Positions 1 to 8,207 of a stretch of 64,000 bases of DNA are shown here, piece after piece; positions within the stretch are counted from its first letter, which is position 1, and each line of letters opens with the position of its first letter. The notes under the pieces were generated by a model. It ran no database searches, was not told the origin of the DNA, and was given only the letters and a program-made list of their open reading frames with translations. The DNA is from CAIKMD01 sp963803265 (GTDB lineage Bacteria; Pseudomonadota; Alphaproteobacteria; ATCC43930; CGMCC-115725): positions 1-64,000 of the forward strand of contig CAWDLZ010000010.1 of NCBI GenBank assembly GCA_963803265.1. Direction: 5' to 3'. The position numbers were made by a program, and so were the translations under genes.

Positions 1-124
1 ATGTCCCCCTGCCGCCGCTCGACTCAACCTACGTATTGCTCTCCACACGATTCCGCCGGTCAAGAACGAGGTGAAGCCGAATCCGTCGCCTAAGGCGCTG
101 GGGATGGCGCTCCCCAAGCTCTGA
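1..124 (+). CDS. 3' end of an unidentified upstream gene (partial)
   Basis: A reading frame is open from base 2 to a TGA at 122-124. It would encode about 40 residues ending VKNEVKPNPSPKALGMALPKL-like, rich in Pro and Lys. The upstream part lies outside the window. I do not recognise the family, and the frame may simply be open by chance in GC-rich DNA. It ends 40 bases before the multicopper oxidase start and is on the same strand, so it could be an operon partner. Confidence 0.3.
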   Translation, partial: CPPAAARLNLRIALHTIPPVKNEVKPNPSPKALGMALPKL

Positions 125-164
125 TTCCCGCGCGAAAAGCGGCGCTCTGCCGGGAAGCCGCACG

Positions 165-1646
165 ATGCTGACGCGACGGCGGTTTGTGGCGGGGATGGGC
201 AGCGCCGCCGGTGCGTCCCTCCTCGGCTTGACGTCGGCGACGCGCCGCGTCGCCTATGCCCGCTCGCTTGGGCCGCCAGCGGCCCTGCGCCAGGGAAGGA
301 CGGTGGCCGCCCAATTCGTGACCGAAGAGCGGCTGACGGCGCTCCCGTGCTTTGGCGGGCGCAAGCTCCCGATGTGGACCTTCGCCGACGGCCCATGGCC
401 GCCGGTGGTGCGCCTCAATCTCGGCGACCGTCTCGAGGCGACGCTCGAGAACCGCCTGACGCGGGCCGGGGAATACACCACCATCCATTGGCACGGCATC
501 CGCCTGCCCAACGATCAGGACGGCGTCGCCTACATGACGCAGCCGCCGGTGCAGCCCGGCGGCGCCTTCCGCTACGGCTTCACGCCGCCCGACACCGGCA
601 CCTATTTCTTTCATCCGCATTGCGATACGGTCGTGGAGCTCGGGCGCGGGCTCGAGGGCGTCCTCATCATCGACGGCGACACCACCGAGCCTTACGATTC
701 CGACACGATCGTCGTACTGCGAGACTGGCTGGTCGAGCCCGGCGCGACCGAGTTCGATCCTTTTTTCACCCTGACCGGCGCCGGACGCGCGGGCAGCTAT
801 GGGCCGCTGCGCAGCGCCAACGGCGCGAGCGATCCCGAGATCGCGCTTCCCGCGTCGGGGGATTGCCGGCTCCGCCTCATCAATGCCGATGCGACGCGCA
901 TCATGGAGATCGGCATCGAGGGCGCGGAAGCGGCGATCGTCGCCATCGACGGGCACCCGGTCCCGCCCTTTGCGCTGTCGACTTGGCCGATGGGGCCGGC
1001 GATGCGCGCCGATATCGTCATCCGCGCGCCGCCGGCGGGCGGCATCGCCCGGCTCCTCGACAGCTCGGAGCGTCCCCGCGTCGCGCTGGCCCGCTTCGTC
1101 GGGCGCGGCGCCGCCCGGCGGAAGACCGCCTTCGATCCCGCGCCGCTGCGCGCGGCGGCGGTTCCCGCACCCGACCTCAAGAACGCAACGCGCCTCACCT
1201 TCGACTTCGAGGTGACGGGCGCCGAACAGGCGCTGACGGCTCCGCCGCCGTTCCCCGGCGTGGCCGTGGGTTCGCTCTGCCTGAGCCGGGCATTGTTCTG
1301 GACGATCAACGGCAAGGTCTGGCCCGGCGGGTTCAGCCAGACGCAAAGCGGCCCGGGCGTGCCGATCGCGCCGCTCGCCGTTCTCGACCGCGGCCGCACC
1401 TACCTGTTCGAGCTCAAGAACGGCACGCCCTTCAGCCACCCCATTCATTTGCACGGCTATGCGTTCACGGTGCTCAGCGCCAGCAAGTTCCGCCGGCCGG
1501 TTCACCTCGCCGACACGGTGCTGCTGCTGCCCGACGAGCGCATCGAGCTCGCTTTCGTCGCCGACAATCCCGGCAACTGGATGTTCCATTGCCACATCAT
1601 CGAACATCAGGAGTCCGGGATGATGGGCTATATCCGCGTCGCCTGA
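165..1646 (+). CDS. Tat-exported multicopper oxidase
   Basis: Multicopper oxidase of 493 residues, the usual length for bacterial three-domain enzymes that oxidise phenolics, Cu(I) or other metals in the periplasm with reduction of O2 to water. The N-terminus (MLTRRRFVAGMG..) is a twin-arginine signal followed by an Ala/Gly/Leu-rich stretch. All four copper motifs are visible: HWH at residues 108-110, HPH at 150-152, HPIHLHG starting at H425, and HCHIIEHQESGMM starting at H475. These supply the type 2/3 trinuclear ligands. The type 1 site is H425, C476, H481 and M486; an axial Met is typical of CotA/CueO-like enzymes. The region from 1647 to 1969 after it holds no gene. No Met-rich CueO-type insert is obvious, so the substrate is open. 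Confidence 0.93.
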   Translation: MLTRRRFVAGMGSAAGASLLGLTSATRRVAYARSLGPPAALRQGRTVAAQFVTEERLTALPCFGGRKLPMWTFADGPWPPVVRLNLGDRLEATLENRLTRAGEYTTIHWHGIRLPNDQDGVAYMTQPPVQPGGAFRYGFTPPDTGTYFFHPHCDTVVELGRGLEGVLIIDGDTTEPYDSDTIVVLRDWLVEPGATEFDPFFTLTGAGRAGSYGPLRSANGASDPEIALPASGDCRLRLINADATRIMEIGIEGAEAAIVAIDGHPVPPFALSTWPMGPAMRADIVIRAPPAGGIARLLDSSERPRVALARFVGRGAARRKTAFDPAPLRAAAVPAPDLKNATRLTFDFEVTGAEQALTAPPPFPGVAVGSLCLSRALFWTINGKVWPGGFSQTQSGPGVPIAPLAVLDRGRTYLFELKNGTPFSHPIHLHGYAFTVLSASKFRRPVHLADTVLLLPDERIELAFVADNPGNWMFHCHIIEHQESGMMGYIRVA

Positions 1647-1846
1647 GCCGCGCCAACCGGTTGGAAAAAATTCTCGCGCGCGTATCCGAGCGACCTGGGC
1701 TGGCCCATGGAAGGCGGGAGCTTGGAATGAGACGGACGCCGTTAGAGCGATCTCCGGGCCGATCCACTTTTTCTTTACCTTACCTCGCCGCCGCCGCCCC
1801 GCCAATTTCTCCGAGGATCGCGGCGAGAGGCGCCCGGCGAACAGGC

Positions 1847-1865
1847 TTAAGTCATTGTTACTTAA
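1847..1865. promoter_or_regulatory. 6-bp inverted repeat in the 320-bp gap before the GGDEF/EAL gene
   Basis: TTAAGT at 1847-1852 and ACTTAA at 1860-1865 form a perfect inverted repeat with a 7-base spacer. It lies about 105 bases before the likely ATG of the downstream signalling gene, in the only AT-rich patch of an otherwise empty gap. It could be an operator or part of a promoter. No regulator is implied by the sequence. Confidence 0.25.
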
Positions 1866-1969
1866 TCAATCCGAAATCCTTCGCGGACTAAATACGCGAG
1901 GGCGCGACGAGCGGGCACAGAAGAGCCGAGCGATCTCGTGCCGATTGGTTGGCGTCGTGCCATTACAGA

Positions 1970-3714
1970 ATGACCAAGATTAGCCAAGCTGCTCCGATTT
2001 CGTCCGTCGCGCCGCAGGGCGCGGAACCGGACGGCCCCTTGCCGGCGGTTCTGGCCGCGCTCGCCGCGGCCGGCGATGTCGCCTATGTCTGGGACGTCGC
2101 CAGCGACGCCATCGCGTGGCATGGCTCGCTCGAGACCCTGGGCCTTGCCGAAGGCGTCGCGGTGGCGTCGGGCGAGGCCTTCGCCGAGCGCATCAATCCC
2201 GACGATCTGTTGCGGCGCCAGCAGCTCCTCCACGCGCACTATGCCCGTGGCGTGCCGTTCGATTGCGAGTACCGCGTTCGCCTCGATGGCGGCCGCTTCG
2301 CCTGGCTGCATGACCGCGGCACCGCCGAGCGCGACGGCCTCGGCCGGCCGCAACGCGTCCTCGGCGTCGTTCGCCTCGTCACCGGCCGCAAGACCCAGGA
2401 GCAGAAGCTCGAGCGGCTCACCAACTTCGACGATCTCACCGGGCACTTCAACAAGCGACGGCTGCGCGAGGCGCTCGACCATCTCGTCGCGGCGAGCTTC
2501 CGCGCCGGCAGCGAGGGCGCCTATCTCGCGGTCGGCGTCGACAAGCTCGCGACCATCAACGACGCCTTCGGCGTCAGCGCCGCCGACCAGGTCTTGATCG
2601 AGATCGGGCGCCGGCTCGACCGCTGCCTTCGCATCAGCGACATCGTCGGCCGCGTCGGCGGCGACCGCTTCGGCGTGGTGCTGGTGCGTTGCGCCGAATC
2701 CCATGTCGGCGTCGCGGCCGAGAAGATACTCGCCGCCGTCAGCCGGCTCCCGATCGACACCCCGGCCGGCGCGATCTACGCCACCGTGTCGATCGGCAGC
2801 GCGACCTTCCCCGATCAGGCGAAGACCGCCTATGAGGTGATGACCCGCGCCGAAGCCGCGCTGGCCGCCGCCAAGCGCGCCGGGCGCGACTGCATCGTTC
2901 CGTACAAGCTGACCGAAGAGCAGCGCCGCAGCCACCGCGACGGCATGGCGCTCGGCGAGCAGGTGCAGCGCGCGCTCAAGGAAGGCCGCCTCAAGCTGGC
3001 CTATCAGCCGGTGGTGTCGAGCGCCACGGGCGCGGTCGATTATCACGAATGCCTGCTGCGCATGATCGCCGAGGACGGGCGCGTCATCGCCGCCGGCGAG
3101 TTCGTCGCCGCGATCGAGCAACTGGGCTTCATCCGCCTCATCGACCGCTTCGTGCTCGAGGCCGCGGTCGCGGAAGTCGCCGACCATCCGGGCTTCCGCC
3201 TCGGCGTCAACATCTCGGGGCTGACCGCGACCGACAGCGCCTGGCTCAGGGCCGTGACCTCGCTGCTGAAGGGCAAGCCCGAGCTCGCCACCCGGCTCTG
3301 TGGTCGAGATCACCGAGACCGCGGCGCTCTATGACATCGAGGAATCCGTGCGCTTCGTCGGCACGCTTCGCGATCTCGGCTGCCGCGTCGCGCTCGACGA
3401 TTTCGGCGCCGGCTTCACCTCGCTGCGGCATCTGCAGGCGCTGGGCGTCGATACCGTCAAGATCGACGGCTCGTTCGTGCGAAACCTCACGCAGAATCCC
3501 GAGAACCAGGTGTTCCTGCGCCATCTCGTCGGCCTCGCCAACGGGTTGGGCCTGCAGACGGTGGCGGAATGCGTCGAGATCCGCCGAGGAAGCGGCGATC
3601 CTGCGCCACGAGGGCGTGGGCTTCCTGCAAGGCTATTATTTCGGCGTGCCGACCCTCGACGAGCCGTGGCGCGTCCCGGCCCCGCGCAAGGCGCTGATCG
3701 GCTCGCTGGCGTAG
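1970..3714 (+). CDS. PAS-GGDEF-EAL cyclic-di-GMP signalling protein, two frameshifts, degenerate motifs
   Basis: Reconstructed protein of about 580 residues: a PAS-like sensor (YVWDVASDAIAWHG), a GGDEF domain starting FDDLTGHFNKRRL, and an EAL domain starting KLAYQPVV. The GGDEF signature is GGDRF and the EAL signature is ECLLR, so cyclase activity is unlikely. The EAL domain keeps its Glu, the DDFGAG loop, the AECVE Glu and the GFLQGYYFG end, so some phosphodiesterase or c-di-GMP-binding role is possible. One extra base near 3299 and one near 3579 break the frame; removing both restores an uninterrupted EAL domain. ATG at 1970 is preferred over the upstream TTG at 1949. No soluble partner is adjacent. 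Confidence 0.82.
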
Positions 3715-3743
3715 CTCGCTCCTCTTGTTGCTTCGCCATCGCC

Positions 3744-4795
3744 TCAGCCGGCGCGACCATGCCCATGACGGTGATGCAGGTCGGGATAGTGCGGGTGCCG
3801 ATGCACGAGCGGCTGGTGGCGGTGCCAGTGGGCGTGCGGCTCGCCCGGTGGCGCGCCCGCGTCGTGCCGGTGATGGTGGTCGTGCACGTGCCGATGCTCG
3901 TGCCTCCAACGCCGGGTGAGCGTGGTCATGCTCGTGCCGCTCGGCGAGATGCAGCCAAAGCCCGAGCGCCATCAAAGCGCCGGCGAGCAGCAGCCGCGCC
4001 GAGAGCGGCTCGCCGAGCATCGGGATGGCGAGCACGGCGCCGATGAACGGGGCGAGCGAGAAATAGGCGCTGGTGCGCGCGGCGCCGAGGCTGCGCAAGG
4101 CGAGGACGAAGAGGGCCAGGCTCACGCCATAGCCGAGGAAGCCGATCGCCCCGATCCCAAGCAGCGCGGCCGGAGCCGGCAAGCTGGCCCCGTTCGCCAG
4201 CGCGAGCAGCAGGTTGACGGCGCCGGCGACGAGTCCCTTCAGCATCGCGATCGCAACCGGATCGGCCGAGGAAAGCCGGCGCGTGAGATTATTGTCGATG
4301 CCCCAGCACAAGCACGCTCCGGCGATGAGCAACGCGCCCAATTGGAACGACGCATGGCCCTGCCAGGCCAGCAGCACCGCCCCGCCGAGAATCGCGAACG
4401 CGCCGAGAAGCAGGCGCCGATCCACGTTCTCGCGGAACAGCACCCAGGCGATGCCCATGGTCGCCAAGCCTTCGAGGTTGAGCAACAGCGACGCGCCGGC
4501 CGCGCCGGTGCGGGCGAGGCCGAACATCAGCAGCACCGGCCCGGCGACCCCGCCCGCCGCCACGACAGCGGCCAGCCATGGCAGATCCGCGCGCCGCAGC
4601 GGCGCCTCGACGGCAGCGAGTTTGAAGGCGCCGCGGGAGCAGTGGATGGCAGCGAGAACCGATCCCCGCGCCGAGATAGAGAAGCCCGGCCATCATCCAA
4701 GGATCGACCGAGCCGAGGAACAGCTTGGCGAAGGGCGTGCTCGCGCCGAACAGCGCGGCGGAAAGCAAGGCGAATAGGATGCCGGTTCGCGCCAT
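3744..4795 (-). CDS. EamA (DMT) family exporter with a histidine-rich cytoplasmic tail, two frameshifts
   Basis: Drug/metabolite-transporter family protein starting MARTGILFALLSAALFGAS, with about ten predicted membrane helices in two EamA repeats (for example LLLNLEGLATMGIAWVLF and SAYFSLAPFIGAVLAIPMLG). After the last helix the restored frame enters a tail with about 23 His in some 60 residues (HEHRHVHDHHHRH, then PHAHWHRH and LHHRHGH). That tail suggests binding of Ni, Co or Zn. A base change near 4651-4657 and an extra base near 3903 disrupt the frame; the tail lies in the frame after the second shift. Members of this family with such tails are known in alphaproteobacteria; the substrate here is inferred only. 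Confidence 0.8.
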
Positions 4796-4856
4796 CAGCC
4801 TATTAAATGGGTATCCGCCGAAGGTAGTTCGCACCCAGCGTTTCTAAACCCCTATC

Positions 4857-4887
4857 CCGCCGCTTCGCCCTGATGGCGAAGCGGCGG
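4857..4887 (-). terminator. 13-bp perfect hairpin after the beta-barrel gene
   Basis: Bases 4857-4869 pair perfectly with 4875-4887 around a 5-base loop. The hairpin lies 18 bases beyond the stop codon of the outer-membrane protein gene, which is read toward it. No T-run follows on that strand, so it is a stem-type end or a rho-assisted/processing site rather than a classic intrinsic terminator. Confidence 0.5.
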
Positions 4888-4904
4888 TGCGTCTTCGCCG
4901 TCTA

Positions 4905-5633
4905 TCAGAAGTGGTAGGCGATCGCTAACCTGACGGTGTTGTTATTAAAGGATGAGAACGAGCGATCGTTCCAATCCGGCTTGGCCGTGGCAAACTGGGG
5001 ACTGCCGAAATCGTCGAAGATGTATTCCAGGCGGGCGATCACATTTTGCGAAATCGCATAATCCACGCCGGCGCCGACGTTAAAGCCTACGAGGGTCTTT
5101 GACACGGAGTCCGTGTAGGTTACCCCGCTGCACGGAAAGACAAGGTCCAGATTAGCTCTCGTGACGCTCAGTCCCGCTGCGAGGAATGGCAGGAACTGCC
5201 CGTCGGCCCACCCCGCCCGAGCGCGCGCGCGCAGGTCCCAGGGTTCGCTCACTTTATTTGTCGCCGGGAAGCCAGGCGCGGTCACTGTAGTGCCCGTGTC
5301 GCTGGCGGTGTCTCCGCCGACATCGAATTCACCGCCTAGGACGATCGATGAAGGAAGTTGCAGATTGTAGCCAATCAGCCCGCCGCCCACGAACCCTTGC
5401 GGCGAAATGTTCGCACTAGTCGTGGCTCCTGGAGCTAAGGCGAGCTCCCCCGGTCCCGGAACCAGATGCATGCTGGTATCGCCAAATGCACCGCCGGCAT
5501 ACGCGCCGACATAGATGCCCGTCCAAGAGGCAAGCGGGGCGGTTTGTGCAGACGCCACGTGTGCGGCAAAAAACGTCACCGCTGTCGCAGTGATGACGAA
5601 CATGGTGTTCGTGGCTTTAGCCAGTCGGTACAT
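4905..5633 (-). CDS. Outer-membrane beta-barrel protein (Opa/porin-like)
   Basis: Protein of 242 residues with a signal peptide (MYRLAKATNTMFVITATAVTF, cleavage probably after VASA), then WTGIYVGAYAGGAFG, the usual first strand of OmpA-fold or Opacity-type 8-strand barrels. Alternating aromatic/polar strands follow. The chain ends in YHF; a C-terminal Phe is the usual BAM assembly signal. ATG at 5633 is chosen because GGAG stands 7 bases before it, whereas ATG at 5639 would abut the Shine-Dalgarno. The gene stands alone, with a long empty leader upstream and a hairpin downstream. It may be a small-molecule pore or an adhesin-like surface protein; nothing in the sequence tells which. Confidence 0.82.
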   Translation of the reverse strand: MYRLAKATNTMFVITATAVTFFAAHVASAQTAPLASWTGIYVGAYAGGAFGDTSMHLVPGPGELALAPGATTSANISPQGFVGGGLIGYNLQLPSSIVLGGEFDVGGDTASDTGTTVTAPGFPATNKVSEPWDLRARARAGWADGQFLPFLAAGLSVTRANLDLVFPCSGVTYTDSVSKTLVGFNVGAGVDYAISQNVIARLEYIFDDFGSPQFATAKPDWNDRSFSSFNNNTVRLAIAYHF

Positions 5634-5670
5634 CGACATTCTCCAACGCAGACGGATCTCGCAGATCCAG

Positions 5671-5896
5671 TTAAACGGAGATTCCCCGGATGATCGGGGC
5701 TCTGAACCGAGATCTCCTAAGCCGAGATTTCTCCGATGGACGGCCCATCCGCCCAAGTCCGGAGAAATTAGCCAAATTGGCGAGCGCCGCAAGCCTCGCG
5801 GACGCTCGCGGCAAGGCGAGTGAAGTCGCCTTTTTCCCAGAGCGCTTTGCTCGGATTCGTTGATGCACTCCCTTCTTAACCGGGATTCCCCGGATG
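5671..5896. repeat. Pair of near-identical 21-22-nt direct repeats in a 440-bp gene-free gap
   Basis: The region 5634-6077 has no credible gene. It contains TTAAACGGAGATTCCCCGGA (5671-5690, continuing TG) and TTAACCGGGATTCCCCGGAT (5876-5895, continuing G), which share a 13-base identical core GATTCCCCGGATG. They lie between the beta-barrel gene and the transposase remnant. They could be ends of a lost insertion sequence or a small non-autonomous element, or paired regulatory sites for the beta-barrel gene. Confidence 0.4.
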
Positions 5897-6077
5897 GCTC
5901 GCAACTCGGCGAAAATTTTCGTACGTCTCTCGCCTCGCTGCAAGCCAGATGCGAGGTGCCGAGGCCTACTGGCATCTCGATCATCCCGCAGGTTAGTCGA
6001 GGGGCTGATCGGGCCATTTTCCTCGTCATTTGGACACGCTTTTCCCGTCGCGATGACGCATCCCATCGCGCCGGTTC

Positions 6078-6323
6078 CTAAGCTGGGACCGGTCTTGGTC
6101 GCAGTTCGTCGATCAGCCGCAGAATCTCTTCGAACAACTTCTTAGGCACTGCGACCTCGACCATCTGGAACGTCACGTAGCGACCGTGGCTCACCACCTT
6201 GGCGCCGATCTTGATGAGTTTCTCTCGCAATCCGGTCAGCGACCACGGCTGCGCCGCGTCGGGTATTGCCAGCGTCCGCATGAAGCTGCCGGGACTGTAA
6301 GCGAGCGCGTGAAGCTGATTCCT
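6078..6323 (-). mobile_element. C-terminal remnant of an IS1380-type transposase
   Basis: The frame reads NQLHALAYSPGSFMRTLAIP and then SLTGLREKLIKIGAKVVSHG, RYVTFQMVEVAV and FEEILRLIDELR. This matches the conserved last ~80 residues of IS1380-family (DDE group 1) transposases, typically QLHALAYNLGNFLRTL and EKLIKIGAKVVSHGRYVTFQMAEVAV. A TGA precedes it in frame, and the rest of the catalytic domain is absent, so it is a dead fragment. An ATG at 6281 inside it would give only 67 residues. It marks a past insertion next to the repeats at 5671-5896. Confidence 0.8.
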
Positions 6324-6517
6324 ATATCAGAACTGTTATGCCGCTGGCGAGAAATTGCATCTCATTCGGGGAATACGGGCTAAAGCACGGAATTGGCCGG
6401 CGGCCTCTTACGCTCGCCCCCCAGTTTCCCCTAAGATCGTGACGGCATCGTCCATCGCGGACGAGTTATTTTCTGCCAGCCGCGCGGTGGAGCAGCGGCT
6501 GGCTCAGGGAGGGATAA

Positions 6518-7114
6518 ATGGCTCTTATCATCTATGGGCAGCCGGCATCGCGCGCCAGCCGCGTGCTGTGGCTCGCCAAGGAACTCGGCATCCCCTACGA
6601 GAACGTGCCGCTCAACCAGCGCACCGGCGAGACGCGCACGCCCGAATTCCTGAAGATCAATCCCAACGGCCACATCCCGGCGATCAAGGACGGCGATCTC
6701 GTGCTGTGGGAATCGCTCGCCATCAACCTCTACCTCGTCAAGAAGCATGGCGGGCCGCTCGCGCCGAAATCGCTCGAGGACGAGGGCCGTGCCATCATGT
6801 GGAGCATGTGGGCGCTCACCGAGGTCGAGCCGCATGGCGGGCTCTTGTTGCAGCACACGCTGATGCTGCCCGAGGACAAGCGCAATCCCGCGCTCGTCGC
6901 CACCGCGAAGGAAGCGATGAGGGCGCCGCTGGGCGTGCTCGAAGGCGCGCTCGCCAAGAGCGGCTATCTGATCGGCAATTCCTTTACCGTCGCCGATCTC
7001 AACGTCGCGTCGGTGGTTTCGACCTTGACGCGCATCAAATACGACCTCGCGCCTTGGCCCAAGGTCGGCGCCTGGCTTGGCAAGTGCCTCTCAAGGCCGG
7101 CCGCGGCGATGTGA
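6518..7114 (+). CDS. Glutathione S-transferase family protein
   Basis: 198-residue GST. The N-terminal thioredoxin-like domain starts MALIIYGQPASRASRVLWLAKELG and contains NPNGHIPAIKDGD (cis-Pro loop) and LWESLAINLYL (the Glu-Ser that binds the glutathione gamma-glutamyl group). An all-helical C-terminal domain follows, with the SFTVADLNVAS N-capping box. The start is supported by GGGAGGG upstream. It conjugates glutathione to electrophiles or isomerises them in the cytoplasm; the class resembles theta/nu-type bacterial GSTs. It converges on phaR 4 bases downstream. The substrate is unknown. Confidence 0.9.
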   Translation: MALIIYGQPASRASRVLWLAKELGIPYENVPLNQRTGETRTPEFLKINPNGHIPAIKDGDLVLWESLAINLYLVKKHGGPLAPKSLEDEGRAIMWSMWALTEVEPHGGLLLQHTLMLPEDKRNPALVATAKEAMRAPLGVLEGALAKSGYLIGNSFTVADLNVASVVSTLTRIKYDLAPWPKVGAWLGKCLSRPAAAM

Positions 7115-7118
7115 ACCG

Positions 7119-7736
7119 TCAGCCTTCGCTTTTCTCGGGCTTTTCCGGTTTTTCCTTCTTGCCATAGGCGTCGATCTGGCGCTCCAGCGCGTTCATGCGC
7201 TGGCGCAGCTCGCCCAGCGAGGCCTCGGCGTTGGGCTCGGGCGCCGCTTGCTTGCTCGAACTCGGCGGCGCCGGGAAGGGCGAGAACATCTTCATCGTCT
7301 GCTCGAACAGCGCCATGTTCTGCTTGCCCATCTGCTCGAGCTGGCCGAACGGAAAGAGGCCGCCGAACGCCTCTTGCAGGCTCTTGCGGATCTGCTCCTG
7401 GTTGAGCGCGAAGGACGACATGGCGTGCTCGAGATAGCGCGGCACCAGCCATTGCATGCTGTCGCCATAAAGCCCGATGAGCTGGCGCAGGAAGCTGATG
7501 GGCAGCATGTTCTGGCCGCCCTTCTGCTCTTCCTCGACGATGATTTGAGTCAGCACCGCGCGGGTGATCTCCTCGCCGGTCTTGGCGTCGAACACCACGA
7601 ATTCCGTCCGGCCCTTGACCATCCGCGACAAATCCTCGAGCGTCACATAGCTGCTCGTCGCGGTGTTGTAGAGCCGCCGGTTGGCGTATTTCTTGATCAC
7701 CACCGGCGCCGTCTCGGTGGCGCTCGTATCGCTCAT
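7119..7736 (-). CDS. phaR: PhaR, polyhydroxyalkanoate synthesis regulator
   Basis: 205-residue PhaR. The N-terminal DNA-binding domain reads VVIKKYANRRLYNTATSSYV and TLEDLSRMVKGRTEFVVFDA, the hallmark of the family. It is followed by the PHA-accumulation domain (MLPISFLRQLIGLYGDSMQ) and a C-terminal coiled coil (LGELRQRMNALERQIDAYG). PhaR represses phasin and PHA genes and is released when it binds PHA granules. It is divergent from the phasin-like/PhaC-like/phaA/phaB run, the expected target. The short divergent region includes a perfect 6-bp inverted repeat that may be an operator. Confidence 0.93.
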   Translation of the reverse strand: MSDTSATETAPVVIKKYANRRLYNTATSSYVTLEDLSRMVKGRTEFVVFDAKTGEEITRAVLTQIIVEEEQKGGQNMLPISFLRQLIGLYGDSMQWLVPRYLEHAMSSFALNQEQIRKSLQEAFGGLFPFGQLEQMGKQNMALFEQTMKMFSPFPAPPSSSKQAAPEPNAEASLGELRQRMNALERQIDAYGKKEKPEKPEKSEG

Positions 7737-7785
7737 TCCGCACTTCCTCTAGAGACCCTGGCAACGCGTCCGCTAACAGCATAGC

Positions 7786-7801
7786 CCTTCGCGGCCGAAG
7801 G
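7786..7801. promoter_or_regulatory. Inverted repeat between phaR and the PHA operon
   Basis: CCTTCG (7786-7791) and CGAAGG (7796-7801) flank a CGGC spacer in the 105-bp divergent region. It is the only clear dyad there and is placed to affect both promoters. Binding by PhaR is an inference from position only. Confidence 0.35.
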
Positions 7802-7841
7802 CTCTAGCTTCGTCGTCGCGCGAGCCGGTATAGTGCCGGGC

Positions 7842-8207
7842 ATGGCGGAGCCGCCGGACCTCGCTTCCCTTGCCAAGCGCTATGTGGATTTGTGGCAGGA
7901 TCAATTGATCGCCATGGCGGCCGACCCCGCCCTTGCCGAAAGCACCGCGCGCCTCCTCGCCGCGCTGGTGCCGGCGGGCTGGCCGCCGCAACCCGGAAGG
8001 CCTTATGACGATGCCGCCGGGCGGGAGGCCGAGCCGGCAGGGGCCGCGGCCGCTCGCCCTGGTTCTAGCGAGCGCGATGGGCGCCTGGGCATCCTCGCGC
8101 GCCGCCTTGCCGTGGTTGAGAAGCGGCTTGCTGCCCTGGAGGCCGGAATTCGCGGCTCACGGCGCCGCGCTCAGCCTAAGCCTAAGCCGCGCCGCCGCCG
8201 CACCTGA
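7842..8207 (+). CDS. Small phasin-like / PHA-synthase accessory protein
   Basis: 121-residue protein starting MAEPPDLASLAKRYVDLWQD. It has an amphipathic helical N-terminus, an Ala/Pro-rich middle, a short heptad segment (ILARRLAVVEKRLAALEAG) and a very basic tail (QPKPKPRRRRT). This plan fits granule-associated or synthase-accessory proteins such as PhaE, PhaM or phasins, and the position just upstream of the PhaC-like gene agrees. No specific family is certain. Its last 203 bases overlap the next gene in another frame. An ATG at 7833 is a second possible start. Confidence 0.65.
   Translation: MAEPPDLASLAKRYVDLWQDQLIAMAADPALAESTARLLAALVPAGWPPQPGRPYDDAAGREAEPAGAAAARPGSSERDGRLGILARRLAVVEKRLAALEAGIRGSRRRAQPKPKPRRRRT

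Noticed and set aside
90..1805. 571-codon open frame antisense to the multicopper oxidase
   Set aside because: Arg/Gly/Ala-rich composition typical of the shadow of a GC-rich gene; the sense strand has all copper motifs. The same reasoning removes many long antisense frames in this window.
3744..3929. Separate 61-residue His-rich protein
   Set aside because: It directly continues the EamA transporter after a one-base shift, and such tails are known on EamA proteins, so it is not a separate gene.
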